Origin: Larix kaempferi
Lineage: Eukaryota > Streptophyta > Pinopsida > Pinales > Pinaceae
DNA length: 64,000 nucleotides
Direction of reading: 5' to 3'
Assembly (NCBI GenBank): GCA_027924585.1
Contig: BSBM01000877.1
Location: 3,845,501 to 3,909,500 of the forward strand
Made by a program: the position numbers and the translations under genes. This document shows positions 1 to 11,345 of the stretch, piece by piece; positions within the stretch are counted from its first letter, which is position 1; each line of letters starts with the position of its first letter. Under the pieces are notes generated by a model. The model was not told where the DNA came from, ran no database searches, and saw only the letters and a list, made by a program, of their open reading frames with translations.

Positions 1-426
1 TGAAGAATGCTACCATCCATTACTCCCCAAGTTGGCATCGAACAAAGTAATTCATGAGCCTCGCGCGTACCATCCAATATTGTATCAGGTCTATTCGTCC
101 AATAGTTGGTTAAAAAATGATCTTGATTCTCAGGATAAGACCCTCGTCTTATCATGTACTTCAGCTCTCGTCGACATCAAATCACCTTATTTTGAGAGTT
201 GTAGTAGTTGCAATTGTACCTTGGTGTCCCTTTCAATCACCATAAGGGATCACCTCAAACTCAATAGGGAGAGCCCTTAATGCTCCCTAACTTAGTGGTC
301 TCTCCTATGCTCAACGTCAACACATCTATCGCATCAGGGAGAGTTGTATGTTTCGAAGGTAGTAGTGTTCACATTTCTAACTCATGGTAGCATAATACCA
401 GTGAGGTCCTACACTCAACACCCTCA

Positions 427-1059
427 CTAGTGTCTTGGTCCCTCACCCCATTGCCTTATCATGGTTATCAAGAATGTCACTTCTTCAACACCTGTAACAA
501 CATTTCCAGGTTCAGTTACTATTGTATGGATGGAAGCCAACTTCATACATGTTCCAACAATATCTTGTAGCCACTTTAGGAGATTTTTATGAGCATGGGT
601 ATCCCCGCCTCTTCGTATAAAACATATTCTTTGTTCTGGCTTCACCAACAATATTCCCCCATGGGAGGATCCTATTCTTCCACACATGCTTCACAACTTT
701 CAAGAACACTAGAGAGAACAAAAGAAACAATGTGGCATTATCGACCCTATAGTACCCTCCGAACCTCATACACCAAGGGGCATCTGTTAATGGATAAATT
801 TTGCACACATGCGACATTTTTGCAATTCACACATTAAAGCATCATAAACATATAACATGAATCCCACCAAAGACATCCTCATCATATCCAAGAAGAAATA
901 TGATTCCATATATGCCAAATAATAGTCAAAAGACAAGATTGTGCATCCTAACCTCTGTTTAGATGTGTGGATGCGCATATTACAAGTTATATGCCTGAGT
1001 GACCCATGCACATATTTCCCTTCGATATCCGTGCGACTGTTAAACCGATAGGATATCAA
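427..1059 (-). pseudogene. Possible decayed coding frame, unknown
   Basis: Two minus-strand open stretches lie in the same frame, 1059-787 (90 codons) and 687-427 (86 codons). A third stretch at 817-587 is in another frame, so a chain with frameshifts is possible. The upper part reads like an ordinary globular protein (for example YVHGSLRHITCNM and MLYVYDALMCELQ). The lower part includes HKNLLKWLQDIVGTCMKLAS. I do not recognise a domain. It may be a remnant of another retroelement ORF. Confidence is low because no homologue can be checked here. Confidence 0.25.
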
Positions 1060-1230
1060 CCACCAGTTTCACATTAAGGGCTCATGAATTTCATCACCAA
1101 CACAAATTTGAACTTGTCTTCTCAACATTATGGATTGGCATTCAATAGACCCCATTGTGTAGCTTGAATCTAGTTCATGAGGTGATGGGGTTCACACTTG
1201 GATCTAGTTGTTTCTTTTCCACCTCTTGGC

Positions 1231-1241
1231 CTATAAAAGGA
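1231..1241 (+). promoter_or_regulatory. TATA-like box
   Basis: The sequence CCTATAAAAGG fits a plant TATA box. No recognisable gene follows. It could belong to an LTR or solo-LTR remnant. Function is inferred from sequence only. Confidence 0.25.
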
Positions 1242-2093
1242 AGCCATGGGCATGCATATTGGAGGAGAAACCAAGAGCAAGGTTATGTTGCATAAATTGT
1301 ATTGGAGCTTCCTCATATCCCATCTCTTTCATATTTGTTGGCATTCTCCAAGCTCTCTTACCTCCTTCCTTTAAGGGGCAAGTGCTTCTCTCCATTGGTT
1401 CTTTGAGCTATTTAGCATTTAGTGTGGACAAAATAGGCCTACCTAAGGGATATTGTTGGCTTCCTTTTAAAGCCTTCACCTCCTAGGTGACACTACATGT
1501 ATTTGCTTGAACCACTGGGCAATCTAAAGTGGTTCATGCATTGGTTCTTTGTTGTGGTTTACACCCTCTTTTTCCCTTTCATCATTTCAAGTTATTTTTG
1601 TTCTATTTAACTAACAAATCCTTGCAAGATCTACTTTGGGATTATTGCATTTGCTTTATGTTTCTAAATACTGGGCCCAATCGACAACCTCAAGGGAATT
1701 CACCCAAAGTGGCATAGGTTGCACACCTTGTGCATAACTTCCCACAACAGTTTTCTTAACTTCAAAGACTCTGTTTTCTACTTATCTTAATGTTGGAGGT
1801 GGTTTGATGACAGCATGTTGATAGACTGTATAGTCTTTTTTTTTTTTGATGTAGTATTTATATACTTTGGCTTGACTTGGGATGTATTAGTTTATGGTTC
1901 AACTAACTATTTAGATGTGACTATCACTTGATCCTAGATATGTTGATTGGTTCTGATGGTCCTTTTGAATGGTGGAATGATGGATTTTTGGTTTGGTTTT
2001 AACCATATTATGGCATGGACTACACAATATCATATTTGTACTTCTTTGATTCCATTGAATAACAAGAATTTTTTTCTTTTCTTTTCTGATTGA

Positions 2094-2117
2094 ATATATA
2101 TATATATATATATAATT
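2094..2117. repeat. AT dinucleotide microsatellite
   Basis: An uninterrupted run of alternating A and T, about 12 units, in AT-rich intergenic DNA. Confidence 0.9.
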
Positions 2118-2370
2118 TATTTTTGATAATTAATACAATTTACAATTTTTATCATATATTTATTTTAATTCATAATTATTATTTTAATATAAAAAACATA
2201 TATTAATATTTTGCTCATTTATTTTATCAACCTTTTACATATAATCATAATCATTCACCATGTTACAATTTTAGTTCACCCACTTAAAAACATGCCAATG
2301 CCAATTGAATAAATTGATTTTAACACCTTTTATATAAAGTATATATAGGCATAACAATAAATTAGGTATG

Positions 2371-2375
2371 GACTT
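2371..2375. repeat. Target site duplication, left (GACTT)
   Basis: GACTT directly precedes the left LTR of the outer gypsy element. The same five bases follow its right LTR at 19457-19461. A 5-bp duplication is standard for LTR-retrotransposon integration. Confidence 0.85.
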
Positions 2376-2959
2376 TGTTGGTGCAAAACCTAGACCCTGG
2401 GTTCTAAATTCTTAACCAACAATACCCCTATGAGAATCAACATTTTCAATACCCAAGAGGGTAAGGTCTCACCCAAGACTCTCACAGGGATTACTAGGAC
2501 TAAAATAAGGCTAGGATTGAATAAGCATTCCACAACAATACATTCTCCATATTTTACAAATACTCAATACAGTGACATAAACAATATTATAGTCATGCAC
2601 AGTCTATCATAAACATCATCACAACATAACACACAACTTTCCATTTATCAATGATAAAAATAGTACATCTGGAAATACTCTATGTCATTCATTCACATTG
2701 TATTCTCAATCATAGGTCACATACATGAATGAACCCAAAATAGCCCCATTCATTCAACCTTTATACAAAATATGAGATAGTTATCAGTTTCTCAACTGTC
2801 TTTTAACTAATACTAACGACTTGAATTATCTTCAACATATATCTCTAATACACACGGCATTATACAAAATACTGTGCAAGTTGATGCAAAATATAATGTG
2901 CGACCTATTCCAAAGTGTTTTACAAAAATTATAAAATCAAGACTAATACAACGCCAACA
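2376..2959 (-). repeat. Gypsy element 3' LTR (left copy)
   Basis: The 584-bp repeat starts TGTTGGTG and ends GCCAACA, an inverted-repeat pair typical of LTR ends. It aligns along its length with 18875-19456. In element orientation this is the 3' LTR, because the pol domains lie to its right and read towards it. Confidence 0.9.
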
Positions 2960-3017
2960 GGCACCCAACACTATGTTTGGCTCTCCCTCGATCTAATCTT
3001 CATTATTTAGATACAAC

Positions 3018-5589
3018 TTACTGAATTGAAGGCAATACTTTCATGATTTGTTTTGTAAATTCAACCAATTTTGTATGCAACTGCTTCATGGACTGTAACA
3101 ATATGTCAAAATTATTCTGGAATATAGCAATTTGTTCCAGAGTAGCAGACTACAGTTGTGGTCACATGGTTTCTCCCAATTAAATACCCTTATTGGATTT
3201 ATCATGAATCTCAGTTATCTTCAAATATTGTTTTTCTTCTTGGTCCTAGAACTGCATAACTCAACTGGTCACTTGTTGTTGTGTTGCATGAGTTGAAACT
3301 ATCTTCTTTGTCAAGGATGAATCTATGTTATGGATTCCATTTGGGGGGACATTAGCAAATTCATTAATGACTTATTTTTACTCTTTGCTTGTTCTTCCCA
3401 CATCTTTATTTGATTCTCTATCTTAGAAACCTTTGGCGCTTCTTGCAGATGACTCCATAACTGATTTTACTAGTAGATCTACTAATTTTGAGAGACCTTG
3501 TACCTGAGTTTTCTCTTTTTGAAATGTCTCATATACTTGTATTATCTAATTCTTCAAATCCATTTTCTCTAGAGTCCATGCTTTATCCAATTGATCTTTC
3601 AATGCTGCATTATGTGCTCACAATCCCTAAATTAGTATCTTTATTCCCTTGCATTGCACTTAGTTGAATTTTGTGCAACAACTTATGTGTTCTCCTTACG
3701 CATTGCTATATAAACAACTTACACAACAACTACCAGGGAACTATGTTCAACAACCTCTTTGGCATATTTATGCTAAACATCACCATAAGCTCTGCTCAAA
3801 TCCAAATGATGTGCTCTAATTTCCTCTATTACTACTTGAACATACTCCCGCAACTATTGGAATGAAGATTGTGAAAGGTCTACTTCAAATCCTAAGCATC
3901 TTGATGATAAGGATGAAGAACCATCCATTTCCTTGAAAACCACCACTCAAGGATCTACATTAAGAAACCTCTTCTTTGTCATTTGTGTACTGCACTTATC
4001 CATAATCAATCCATCCTCTCGTGTAGTATAATCTATGTCCATCTTCGAACTCTATTGACTTGAACCTCCCAACTATAATTTTGATTTTAACTTGTACAAC
4101 TATTAAGTAGAATCCAACTGAAGTACTTGATGCAAGTCTTGTTTTACTTCAATTGTATTGATTATATCTTGTAGTGCTAACTCTTCTGTCAACTCTCCTT
4201 TCTTTGGTGAAAACAAATGATTTTTGATCCTCTAACCTCTTTGTGAGGACACGTGGTCTTGTGACATATACTTTTCTTCTTCTTGCTTCTATGAATTTTC
4301 TTGATCTGATGTATAAGACGGAAGCATGGTTGTACTCTTATTTTTCTACAACCGTGGGACTTCTTCCTATGATTCTTGCACCTTCTTCTTCTCCACACTT
4401 AGCCTTGGAGAGCCACACATTGTTGAACTTGTAGAACCTTTAACTTTTTCTTTCTTCTTCAAATTACTATTTGGAGTGTTTAAAAATTCTATGCCAAAGT
4501 CTGGTTATACTTGGTCCATTCTATAAGCCAATCCTCCGTGGCTTATTTAATATTGCTCTCCTCAATACAAAATGGTAAAAATTTATCCTATTGTCAGGAT
4601 TTGCGCACGGTGAAATGAATACATTATGAGAATCTATAGAGAAACATAAAACAAAGTGATGCTTATCTATCAATGATGGTGGAATACAATATGACTCAAT
4701 TGTTACCTAAATCATCTCTTTATACCAACACTGAAACACCAAATTTGTTCTCTGTTGGACTTCCTTATCTTCACTATGTTGCCAAACATTGAATTTTGGT
4801 GTTGGGAATTTCTTTGTAACCTCAGTATCATATTCACTCCCTTGAGGTGGCTTCCACTCTATCATTGCAATCAACAACAATGCCCAACTCAAATGAAACT
4901 CTTCTAACAAATATTTGTCCCATCCCATCTTAATGCCTTGATTACATTGTTCAACTACAAACAACACCCCCATGGGGAATTCATATTTCCTTCACTTCCG
5001 AACCACCTTACCTGCCAAGAAATGTGTAGAAAACTACACTTTAGGATTAGTGATGGAAGAAATCACTTCTCCTCTTGTTCATTTGTGTGTACTGTATTTT
5101 TGATAGACTTATTTAGCCTTCAGGTCGTGCACTGCTATAGCCTATGTAGGATCTTCACCCTTGCACAACATGCTTGAAACTTTTTGGATAGAATCAACAT
5201 CCATAGGATATGGTGTCCAACCATAAGAAACCCCCATGCATCTTGCTCAACAAAAAATGTATGTAGTGCGTGATAATCGGACCATGCCCAAAATGCAGAA
5301 CATCTAACAAAGTCACAATACTGTATTTACATAATTTTCTCACCCATTGTTTAGGAATAACTTTCTCAATACCATCTAGTTCCTCAATAATCTTATCATA
5401 ATTCATAAACTGCAAACTTTAAAAGATGTCAGCATTTTGTAAATACAAATCCAAAAATTTCATAGAAGTTACGTTACCAAGAAATGTACCTTTGATGTCC
5501 ACCTTGGAATCCATATCCACCACTGGTGTCTCAGCTTCTTTAATTGATTTGGATTTAGGCATATATTTGGGCACTATAGACATCAACAT
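3018..5589 (-). pseudogene. Uncharacterised third ORF between integrase and 3' LTR
   Basis: From an ATG at 5589-5587 a minus-strand frame runs about 857 codons to a TAA at 3020-3018, some 60 bp short of the 3' LTR. It carries scattered nonsense codons and at least one frameshift (near 5206), but the reading is clearly protein-like. The first part looks globular: KIIEELDGIEKVIPKQWVRK near 5400, HFLLSKMHGGFLWLD near 5230, SWALLLIAMIEWKPPQGSEY near 4860. The last third (about 3650-3020) is charged and rich in Lys, Glu and Gln, suggesting coiled coil (for example AALKDQLDKAWTLEKMDLKN). No membrane segment like an envelope protein is evident. The position matches the extra 3' ORFs of some plant Tat/Athila gypsy lineages, but I recognise no named domain. 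Stops look like decay of one ancestral ORF. Confidence 0.65.
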
Positions 5590-5690
5590 TCTAGCACAAT
5601 TCTCTGCAACCTTTCAACTCTCTATAACTACAACTTTGATAGCTCACCTTGCTCACTGCTACACAACTCTTCAACCAAACTCAATTTCAC

Positions 5691-6310
5691 TTATTTAACT
5701 GAGTAGAGTTTGTTGTTCTCACTTATACTATGGGATATATCAATTTCACTTGAGTTCAATCTCTTACAAATGGTACAATAATCCCACAGTACTTTTGGTA
5801 TCCTTTGGTCCCAATCATCATGCTCTACATTGCATACCTTTTTCAATGCATGTTCTAACACTTTGTTGAAAGCCTCCACTGTTCCATTTGCTTTGGGATG
5901 ATATGATGTAATTTTTTGATGATATATCATGAATTCGTGAATCAATTCCCTAATAGTTACATTCAAAAAATGAGATCCTTGATCACTCGTTAGTACCTTG
6001 GGACAACCAAACATTGTAACAATATTCTCAAAATTAAACCATGTAGAAATCTCTGTTGTATAGTCCTTCATTGGCGTTGCTTTTGTCCATCATGTTAAAT
6101 ATTCAGTGGCTATGATTACATACCTAGCTCCTGTTCTCTTTGTTGGTGGATGAATGAGTCCCACAAAATCAATTGCCCACTTTTCAAATGGTTCTAGTGT
6201 AGTAACTAGAAATAATGGTAATTCATCTCTAGTCGATGGATTTCCTATGCACTGACACACATTGCAATGCTTGCAATATTCATTTTTTTATTGAAATAAC
6301 GATGGCCACA
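5691..6310 (-). pseudogene. Gypsy integrase (decayed)
   Basis: The integrase would insert the element cDNA into the chromosome. Reading right to left I see a CxxC pair (KHCNVCQC, near 6260) of the zinc-binding end. The first catalytic Asp follows in EKWAIDFVGLI (codon 6170-6168), the second in TSDQGSHF (near 5985), and the Glu in HPKANGTVEAFNK (near 5880). The D, D, E core is therefore present. The open part 6071-5691 is 126 codons. The rest is reached only across stops. It lies just after RNase H and just before the third ORF. Confidence 0.85.
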
Positions 6311-6506
6311 ATAACCTTGCACACAATACTTTTCTTGCAGTAACATTTCTAGCATTATTTCCACTTGTTATGCCCTCATGTGCTTCGTACAATACTGCAT
6401 TGCATTCATATTCCATCACACACCTACGCAGTATCCCATCAGTTCCTAATTTATACAATTAACCCACCATCAACTGATAATCTACACTCCTTGTTACTAG
6501 CCCTCT

Positions 6507-7096
6507 TCATTGTGCCATTGTATAATCCTCTAGTTCTTTGTCTAGGACTATGCCCACTAGAAACAATTGCACATCAAGTAATTGATCATCAATACTACCT
6601 TCATATTTTATAGACTCCAACCTTGATAAGTGATATGGTCCCACATTATACTTTCTTGGATTAACCACCACTTCAAAATAAAATTCCTGAAATAATAATA
6701 ACCAACGACAAATACTTCCCCCAAACACTGGCTTATTGACTAAATATTTTAAAGCAGAATGGTCAATAGACAATTTGAAAAAACTCCTTGTAAGTAATAC
6801 CTAAATTTTTGTAGCATAGACACCATTTCTAGGCCTTCTCGTTATGTAGTCATGTACTTCCTCTCTGCATCTGACAACTTTATACTTGCAAATGAAATTG
6901 GATGGTCAATACTTCCCTCACTAGGCTGTGCAAGTACAATTCCTAGCGCTATAGAAGAAGCATCCACATGCACATGAAAAATATTCAACCAATCTAGAAA
7001 AATAAGAATTGGCACAGTAACCAATTTTTCCTTTGACATATCAAATGCATTTTGACATTCAAAAGTCCTCTCATACTTTATTTCTTTCTTCAACAA
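6507..7096 (-). pseudogene. Gypsy RNase H domain (decayed)
   Basis: Two open stretches (7096-6842 and 6773-6507) form a retroelement RNase H, which removes RNA from the RNA/DNA hybrid. The first has VHVDASSIALGIVLAQ, the usual Asp-containing first strand, and continues into DHPISFASIKLSDAERKY. The second has IDHSALKYLVNK and ends PRKYNVGPYHLSRLE, the typical tail before the integrase zinc region. Stops separate the two parts. Confidence 0.85.
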
Positions 7097-7329
7097 CTTC
7101 TCTAGTGGTGAAATAATCTTTGCATAGTTCCTTATGAATTTTCTATAATATCATATATGACCCAATTTCATGCCCAATAATCTTTGAATAGTTCCTTATG
7201 AATTTTCTATAATATCCTTGCATACCACATGTCCCAACAAGATTCCCACATGTTTGCAAAACATACGCTTCTTCAAATTTAAATAAATTTGCAATTGTCT
7301 ACATTGATCTAATAAGCCTCAATACCTAG

Positions 7330-7830
7330 ACATGATCTTTGAGCAAGTTGAATAGCATCCAATCATCCAGACATACTTCCACGAACTTATGCATGAACTC
7401 CTTAAATGTTGTAACTACAATTATGTAAAATGCCGCAAGAGCATTCTTCAAACCAAATGGCGTCATTGTATATGCAAAAGTTCCCTATTTTATTACAAAA
7501 GTAGTTTTTGTTCTATCTTATTTTGAAATCTTACATGATGATAACCCAAGAATCCCTCTGTGAAGGAATATCCTTCCCTTCCTCCTACATTTTCTAGCAT
7601 TTCATTTGTAAATGGGGTGGGGAATGGGTCATGTATGCATGCTGCATTCAATTCCCTCAAATATACACAAATCCTTATTTCACTTGTCTTCTTATCCTAA
7701 ACCACCATGGGAATAACCTAATCAAATTATTTGACTGGGACAATAATCCCCGCTTCCAACATCATGTCCAACTCATGGCACAATTTTTATTTATACTTTG
7801 GATTGATCTATATGGTCTCTTATTCACAGG
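7330..7830 (-). pseudogene. Gypsy reverse transcriptase (decayed)
   Basis: Translated across stops, the minus strand gives the order of a gypsy RT. LEAGIIVPVK near 7765, RICVYLRELNAACIHDPFP near 7665 and FTEGFLGYHH near 7555 come first. The catalytic box VCLDDW follows, with its Asp pair at about 7367-7362. Gypsy RTs usually read D-G-F-S-G-Y in the third motif. Here the Asp is Glu (codon 7558-7556), which would itself inactivate the enzyme. A stretch near 7145-7205 appears locally duplicated (the run ttccttatgaattttctata occurs twice), adding to the disruption. Confidence 0.7.
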
Positions 7831-9089
7831 CTTTATGTCAAGTTTCAACTGAATTTTCATATCCCCTAGTGAACCTGCAATTCCCTTCATATCTAAAAAA
7901 AGTTAAGGAAATATTTTTTCATAGTCCTTCAACAAATCCATAACCTTCGTTATTATTTCTCGATCCCAGTAGTATCCAATGAAAACCATCTCCAGTTTTT
8001 CTTTTGTGCCAATGTTATACTTCTTAGTTTAAAGAGGATGCAAATACTTTGGTGCATCTTGTCTTGTACCAATATCTTGTATTGTGTGTTCCCCTTCCAT
8101 TTCCCGAATATTTATCTTCTTAGGGTCCTCTTATTCTCTAGGACCTTTTTCATTAAAATTCCAACAATGAACCGACGGGTTCAACTATACCATTTTTCTA
8201 TGTATCACACATACCACTTTAGATTAAATGTTAGGAGATTTTAAAGAAAATGTCAAATTTTTGATCCTATGCAATATATCCTTCAATCCTGTATTATTTC
8301 ATGAAAAACTAAAAACATCACAAAATTGATTTCCCATCTATTTCCAATCATTCATCTTCCTCCATAGCTCTCCCTACACATACCAACTCCTTGGTAATGT
8401 ATCCAATGTATGGATGAACCAATGAACCCATTGTTCTACAATAACATTTCTCTCCTTCCACTTCTTCTCATAGAACCACAAGTGTTCTCCCTGGTCACGA
8501 GTTCCTTTGTACTGATTTTGCAATTCTTTCTCTAATATTGGTTGAAATACAATGCTAATGTTATGAGTTATTTTCTCCCATCTATCTAACTTCTTCTTTT
8601 GGGAATCCTACCATCACACATGTGTCCCCTTTAACATTGTATCCAATGCTTGAAACCTCATATGTTTTATTACTTTTTCTTCCATTTCTTTTACAAATTC
8701 TTCTACCACTCCTATCCCATCGAAATATGGAGGATCACACAGTCATGTTCCTATCCAATCCATGTATTTAACAACCCTTGAACATTTTCGACTTGAAACT
8801 TCATGAAATCTATTCTGCCATCTCTCCATTGCTTCTTTTGAATCTATATCAAATGAACAGATATTGCACCAGCCGATCTCCCCATCGGCTGTAGCATTTA
8901 CAGAATCCTCCTTCCTTCCCATGATATTATATATATTTTCTATTTCTCCATCCTACATAACATCCCTTTTTGGTTATGATATCTTTCTCCCTACTTTGGG
9001 TCTAAGGGAGAAATCACTCTCATTTCTCCTGACTTAAAGGGCATAGCCTCATCTTGAATTTCAAGATCGAATTATTCTCAAAGTCCCAA

Positions 9090-9329
9090 TCAATACCCAA
9101 CAATGTTGGATAAGGATATGGTTTTAATTCCATCAATATCAACCTCAACATCTTCCAATATACCTATTGGATATACTCTATATTGATTCACCAACCTCAT
9201 ATGAATAGGGGACCATACCAATTTAGGTTTCCCCATCACTTCCCAATATTGTTTTGGAAAGATGTTCACATCATATCCCATATCTAAGATGACATCATGC
9301 ATTTCATATCCCCCCAATTCCAGTTTCAT
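9090..9329 (-). pseudogene. Gypsy aspartic protease (decayed)
   Basis: The 79-codon open stretch carries the retropepsin active site as VILDMGYDVNIFP. Plant gypsy relatives usually have D-[ST/L]-G, so the Met after Asp is unusual but tolerable. It continues MGKPKLVWSPIHMRLVNQ, a familiar plant gypsy protease-linker region. The protease would cut the Gag-Pol precursor. The nested copia lies upstream, between the zinc knuckles and this domain. Confidence 0.8.
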
Positions 9330-9839
9330 CTTAAACTCCCTTCATGTTCTTATTACTTTCCCAACCCATTGCACTTTCCTTTCTGGTAGTGGTGTAGCAA
9401 TGGGAATCTTTGATTCTTCCATAGCCGTAATATTTGTTAGCATCTATGTTAATTTATTCATTATAGAAAAAAATTTCAATACCTCAACACACCAATGATT
9501 AAATTCACTAATTCTACTTTCAGACTTAGTCTCTATGTTAACATCATACTATACATATTCTGCGTGCCTTTGAGCTTCCTCCACTGCCTCTTGTCCCTCA
9601 TGTAGGAACTGTCTATGTTGTGCAACATCAAATTTAGGCAACGATTTCCCTGCTTTCCTGAAGTTATCTTATAACATTTGGCCAACATAAAATTTCTTAT
9701 GACAATCTTCTCTCATTCTTGTGCCCCCTCGAGTCACAATTTGTACATTTACAAGCTCCTTCATCTTTTGATCATCATGTAGTTATGTTGTTATCATGTT
9801 ACAATGCTGTCATTTCTCTTCCCATTTGGCTATCAAATA

Positions 9840-9930
9840 TGAACAGTCTTTTGTATTATGTTATGTACTGTGACAATATCCACACAAAGCTCTCATCTAT
9901 GTACACAACCATTCTACATGTCTTGGTTCT
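9840..9930 (-). pseudogene. Gag C-terminal zinc knuckles 3 and 4
   Basis: Just inside the copia insertion, the minus strand reads FNCGEPRHVEWLC (a knuckle missing its first Cys). After a stop it reads CGYCHST, a stop, then HNTKDC, i.e. C-x2-C-x4-H-x4-C with a nonsense codon at one x. These continue the knuckle series found at 16937-16716 on the other side of the copia, showing that the insertion split gag. Confidence 0.65.
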
Positions 9931-9966
9931 CCACAGTTGAATCTAAAAGGTTGTTTGCCACCTCCT

Positions 9967-9971
9967 CCAAA
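9967..9971. repeat. Target site duplication, left (CCAAA)
   Basis: CCAAA directly precedes the left copia LTR and recurs right after the right LTR at 16619-16623. It proves a simple insertion into the gypsy element. Confidence 0.9.
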
Positions 9972-10617
9972 AGTTGATGTATATGTAACTTCGGAATGTA
10001 TTTCACATATATGTATATTGTATTCCTATAGAGATGTTATTATTCCTCTATACGGAAGTGTCGTCATTTATATTGTAAGTGTCATAACTTATACTTGATG
10101 GGTTATTAGACCACCTTGTTGGGGTCGGCACTGTATAAGTCATGTGGGTCAAAGGGTTATTAGACCACCCTATTGGGGGTCGGCCATGTGGGTCAAAGGG
10201 TTATTAGACCACCCTAGTGGGGGTCGGCCTAGTCAGCATTATGTTAAGTGGTTAAGTTGAGGCTGACCTAGTTGAGTAAAGGTCAAGTCAAGTTAGTCTA
10301 TAAATAGAGAGTGTGTCTCTCTCATTTTACACATTATATTCTCTCACTCACACTTGGGAGAGTGGCGCACTTGTGGAGGAGGAGGCTCTGCTGCTAGGAG
10401 AAGACTATCTCTTGTATTCTGGTTGTATCATTGCTCTATCTATCTCTAAGGAAGTTATTGGGGTTTTTCACCTTTATGGTTTTCCCCAAGTACACTCTGT
10501 GTCTCTTGTGTGCTTGCATTATTGTGTCCATGATTGATATGTTGTAGATTTGTTGTACATGTTGTTCTCTCAGTTAAGATCCTAGATCAAATTGAAGTAA
10601 ATTATGAAAATTTAACA
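9972..10617 (+). repeat. Copia 5' LTR
   Basis: 646 bp. The end pair is TGTT...AACA, but here the first base has mutated from T to A (AGTTGATG; the right LTR has TGTTGATG). A TATA box (TATAAATAGA, 10299-10308) marks the probable start region. Upstream in U3 a motif starting GGGTTATTAGACCACC occurs three times (10100, 10154, 10198), each followed by a GGGGTCGG block. Short open frames within the LTR are not genes. Confidence 0.92.
10299..10308 (+). promoter_or_regulatory. TATA box of copia 5' LTR
   Basis: TATAAATAGA lies about 320 bp before the LTR end and is conserved in the right LTR at 16300-16309. It is the likely promoter for the element RNA. Confidence 0.7.
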
Positions 10618-10629
10618 TGGTATCAGAGC
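10618..10629 (+). other. Primer binding site (tRNA-iMet type)
   Basis: TGGTATCAGAGC immediately follows the left LTR. It is the standard plant copia primer site, complementary to the 3' end of initiator methionine tRNA. Confidence 0.9.
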
Positions 10630-10979
10630 TAGCCTGAAAGAAGGCATGATATGGCATGTATGACACTTGTTGCACTTACGATGCTAGGGCTTGATATAGC
10701 AAAAACCAGTCATTGTAGCACTTTCGCTATAAATCCATTTTGGCGAAGTTTTCAGATCGAAAACTTTTACACGTCGAAGATAGGATCCCCATGTACCTTG
10801 TGTCCAAAGGAAAACCTCTAATTCGTTGTACTTTGTGATTTATGATCTGTACAATATAGGGTTTCTGCCTCTTCCAGGTCTGAGTCAAAATCAGGTGACC
10901 TTGGGAAAAAGGTCATAACATGGGCTAGGAAGCTCCAAATGAAATTTAGTAAAAAGTGATAGGTAGTACACATACTGTA

Positions 10980-11345
10980 CTATCTCAAGAAAAATTTTCA
11001 GAGGACGAAGTTGAACCAGTGACACATGGAACGTCGTACAAGTTCGCTCTCCTGTATTATCCCATAAACAGGTCATGTTGCGATACTTGGAATAAATATC
11101 TCTCAGTGAATCCAATTGAGGTCAGACCTATCGGGATGGAACGATAATAGGTCGGGCTATCTCAAGAAAAAATTTCAGAGGTTGAAGTTGAACCAGTGAC
11201 ATGTGGCACGCCGTACAAGTTCGCTCTCCTGTATTATCCCATAAACAGGTCACGTTACGACACTTGGCATAACTCTCTCTCAGAGAATCGAATTGAGGTC
11301 ATACCCATCGAGATGGAAAGATAACAAGTCGAGCTATCCCAAGAA
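10980..11345. repeat. 177-bp tandem duplication in copia leader
   Basis: Units start at 10980, 11157 and 11334 (CTATCTCAAGAAAAA and variants), exactly 177 bp apart. Two are full length and the third breaks off after about 20 bp. The unit carries no clear reading frame, and the copies differ at about a tenth of positions. Confidence 0.85.

Larger units (their letters stand above)
1..2370. other. Unassigned left flank
   Basis: No intact gene is visible. The stretch holds a weak decayed minus-strand reading frame (427-1059), a TATA-like box at 1231-1241, a run of T at about 1838-1847, an AT dinucleotide run at 2094-2117 and AT-rich DNA from about 2060 to the gypsy LTR at 2376. I could not tie it to a known element family. 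Confidence 0.5.

Noticed and set aside
2376-2959. Open frame 2430-2612 as a small gene
   Set aside because: It lies within the gypsy LTR and reads opposite to the element.
10313-10537. 74-codon frame repeated at 16314-16538
   Set aside because: It is inside both copia LTRs just after the TATA box. Conservation reflects LTR identity, not coding.
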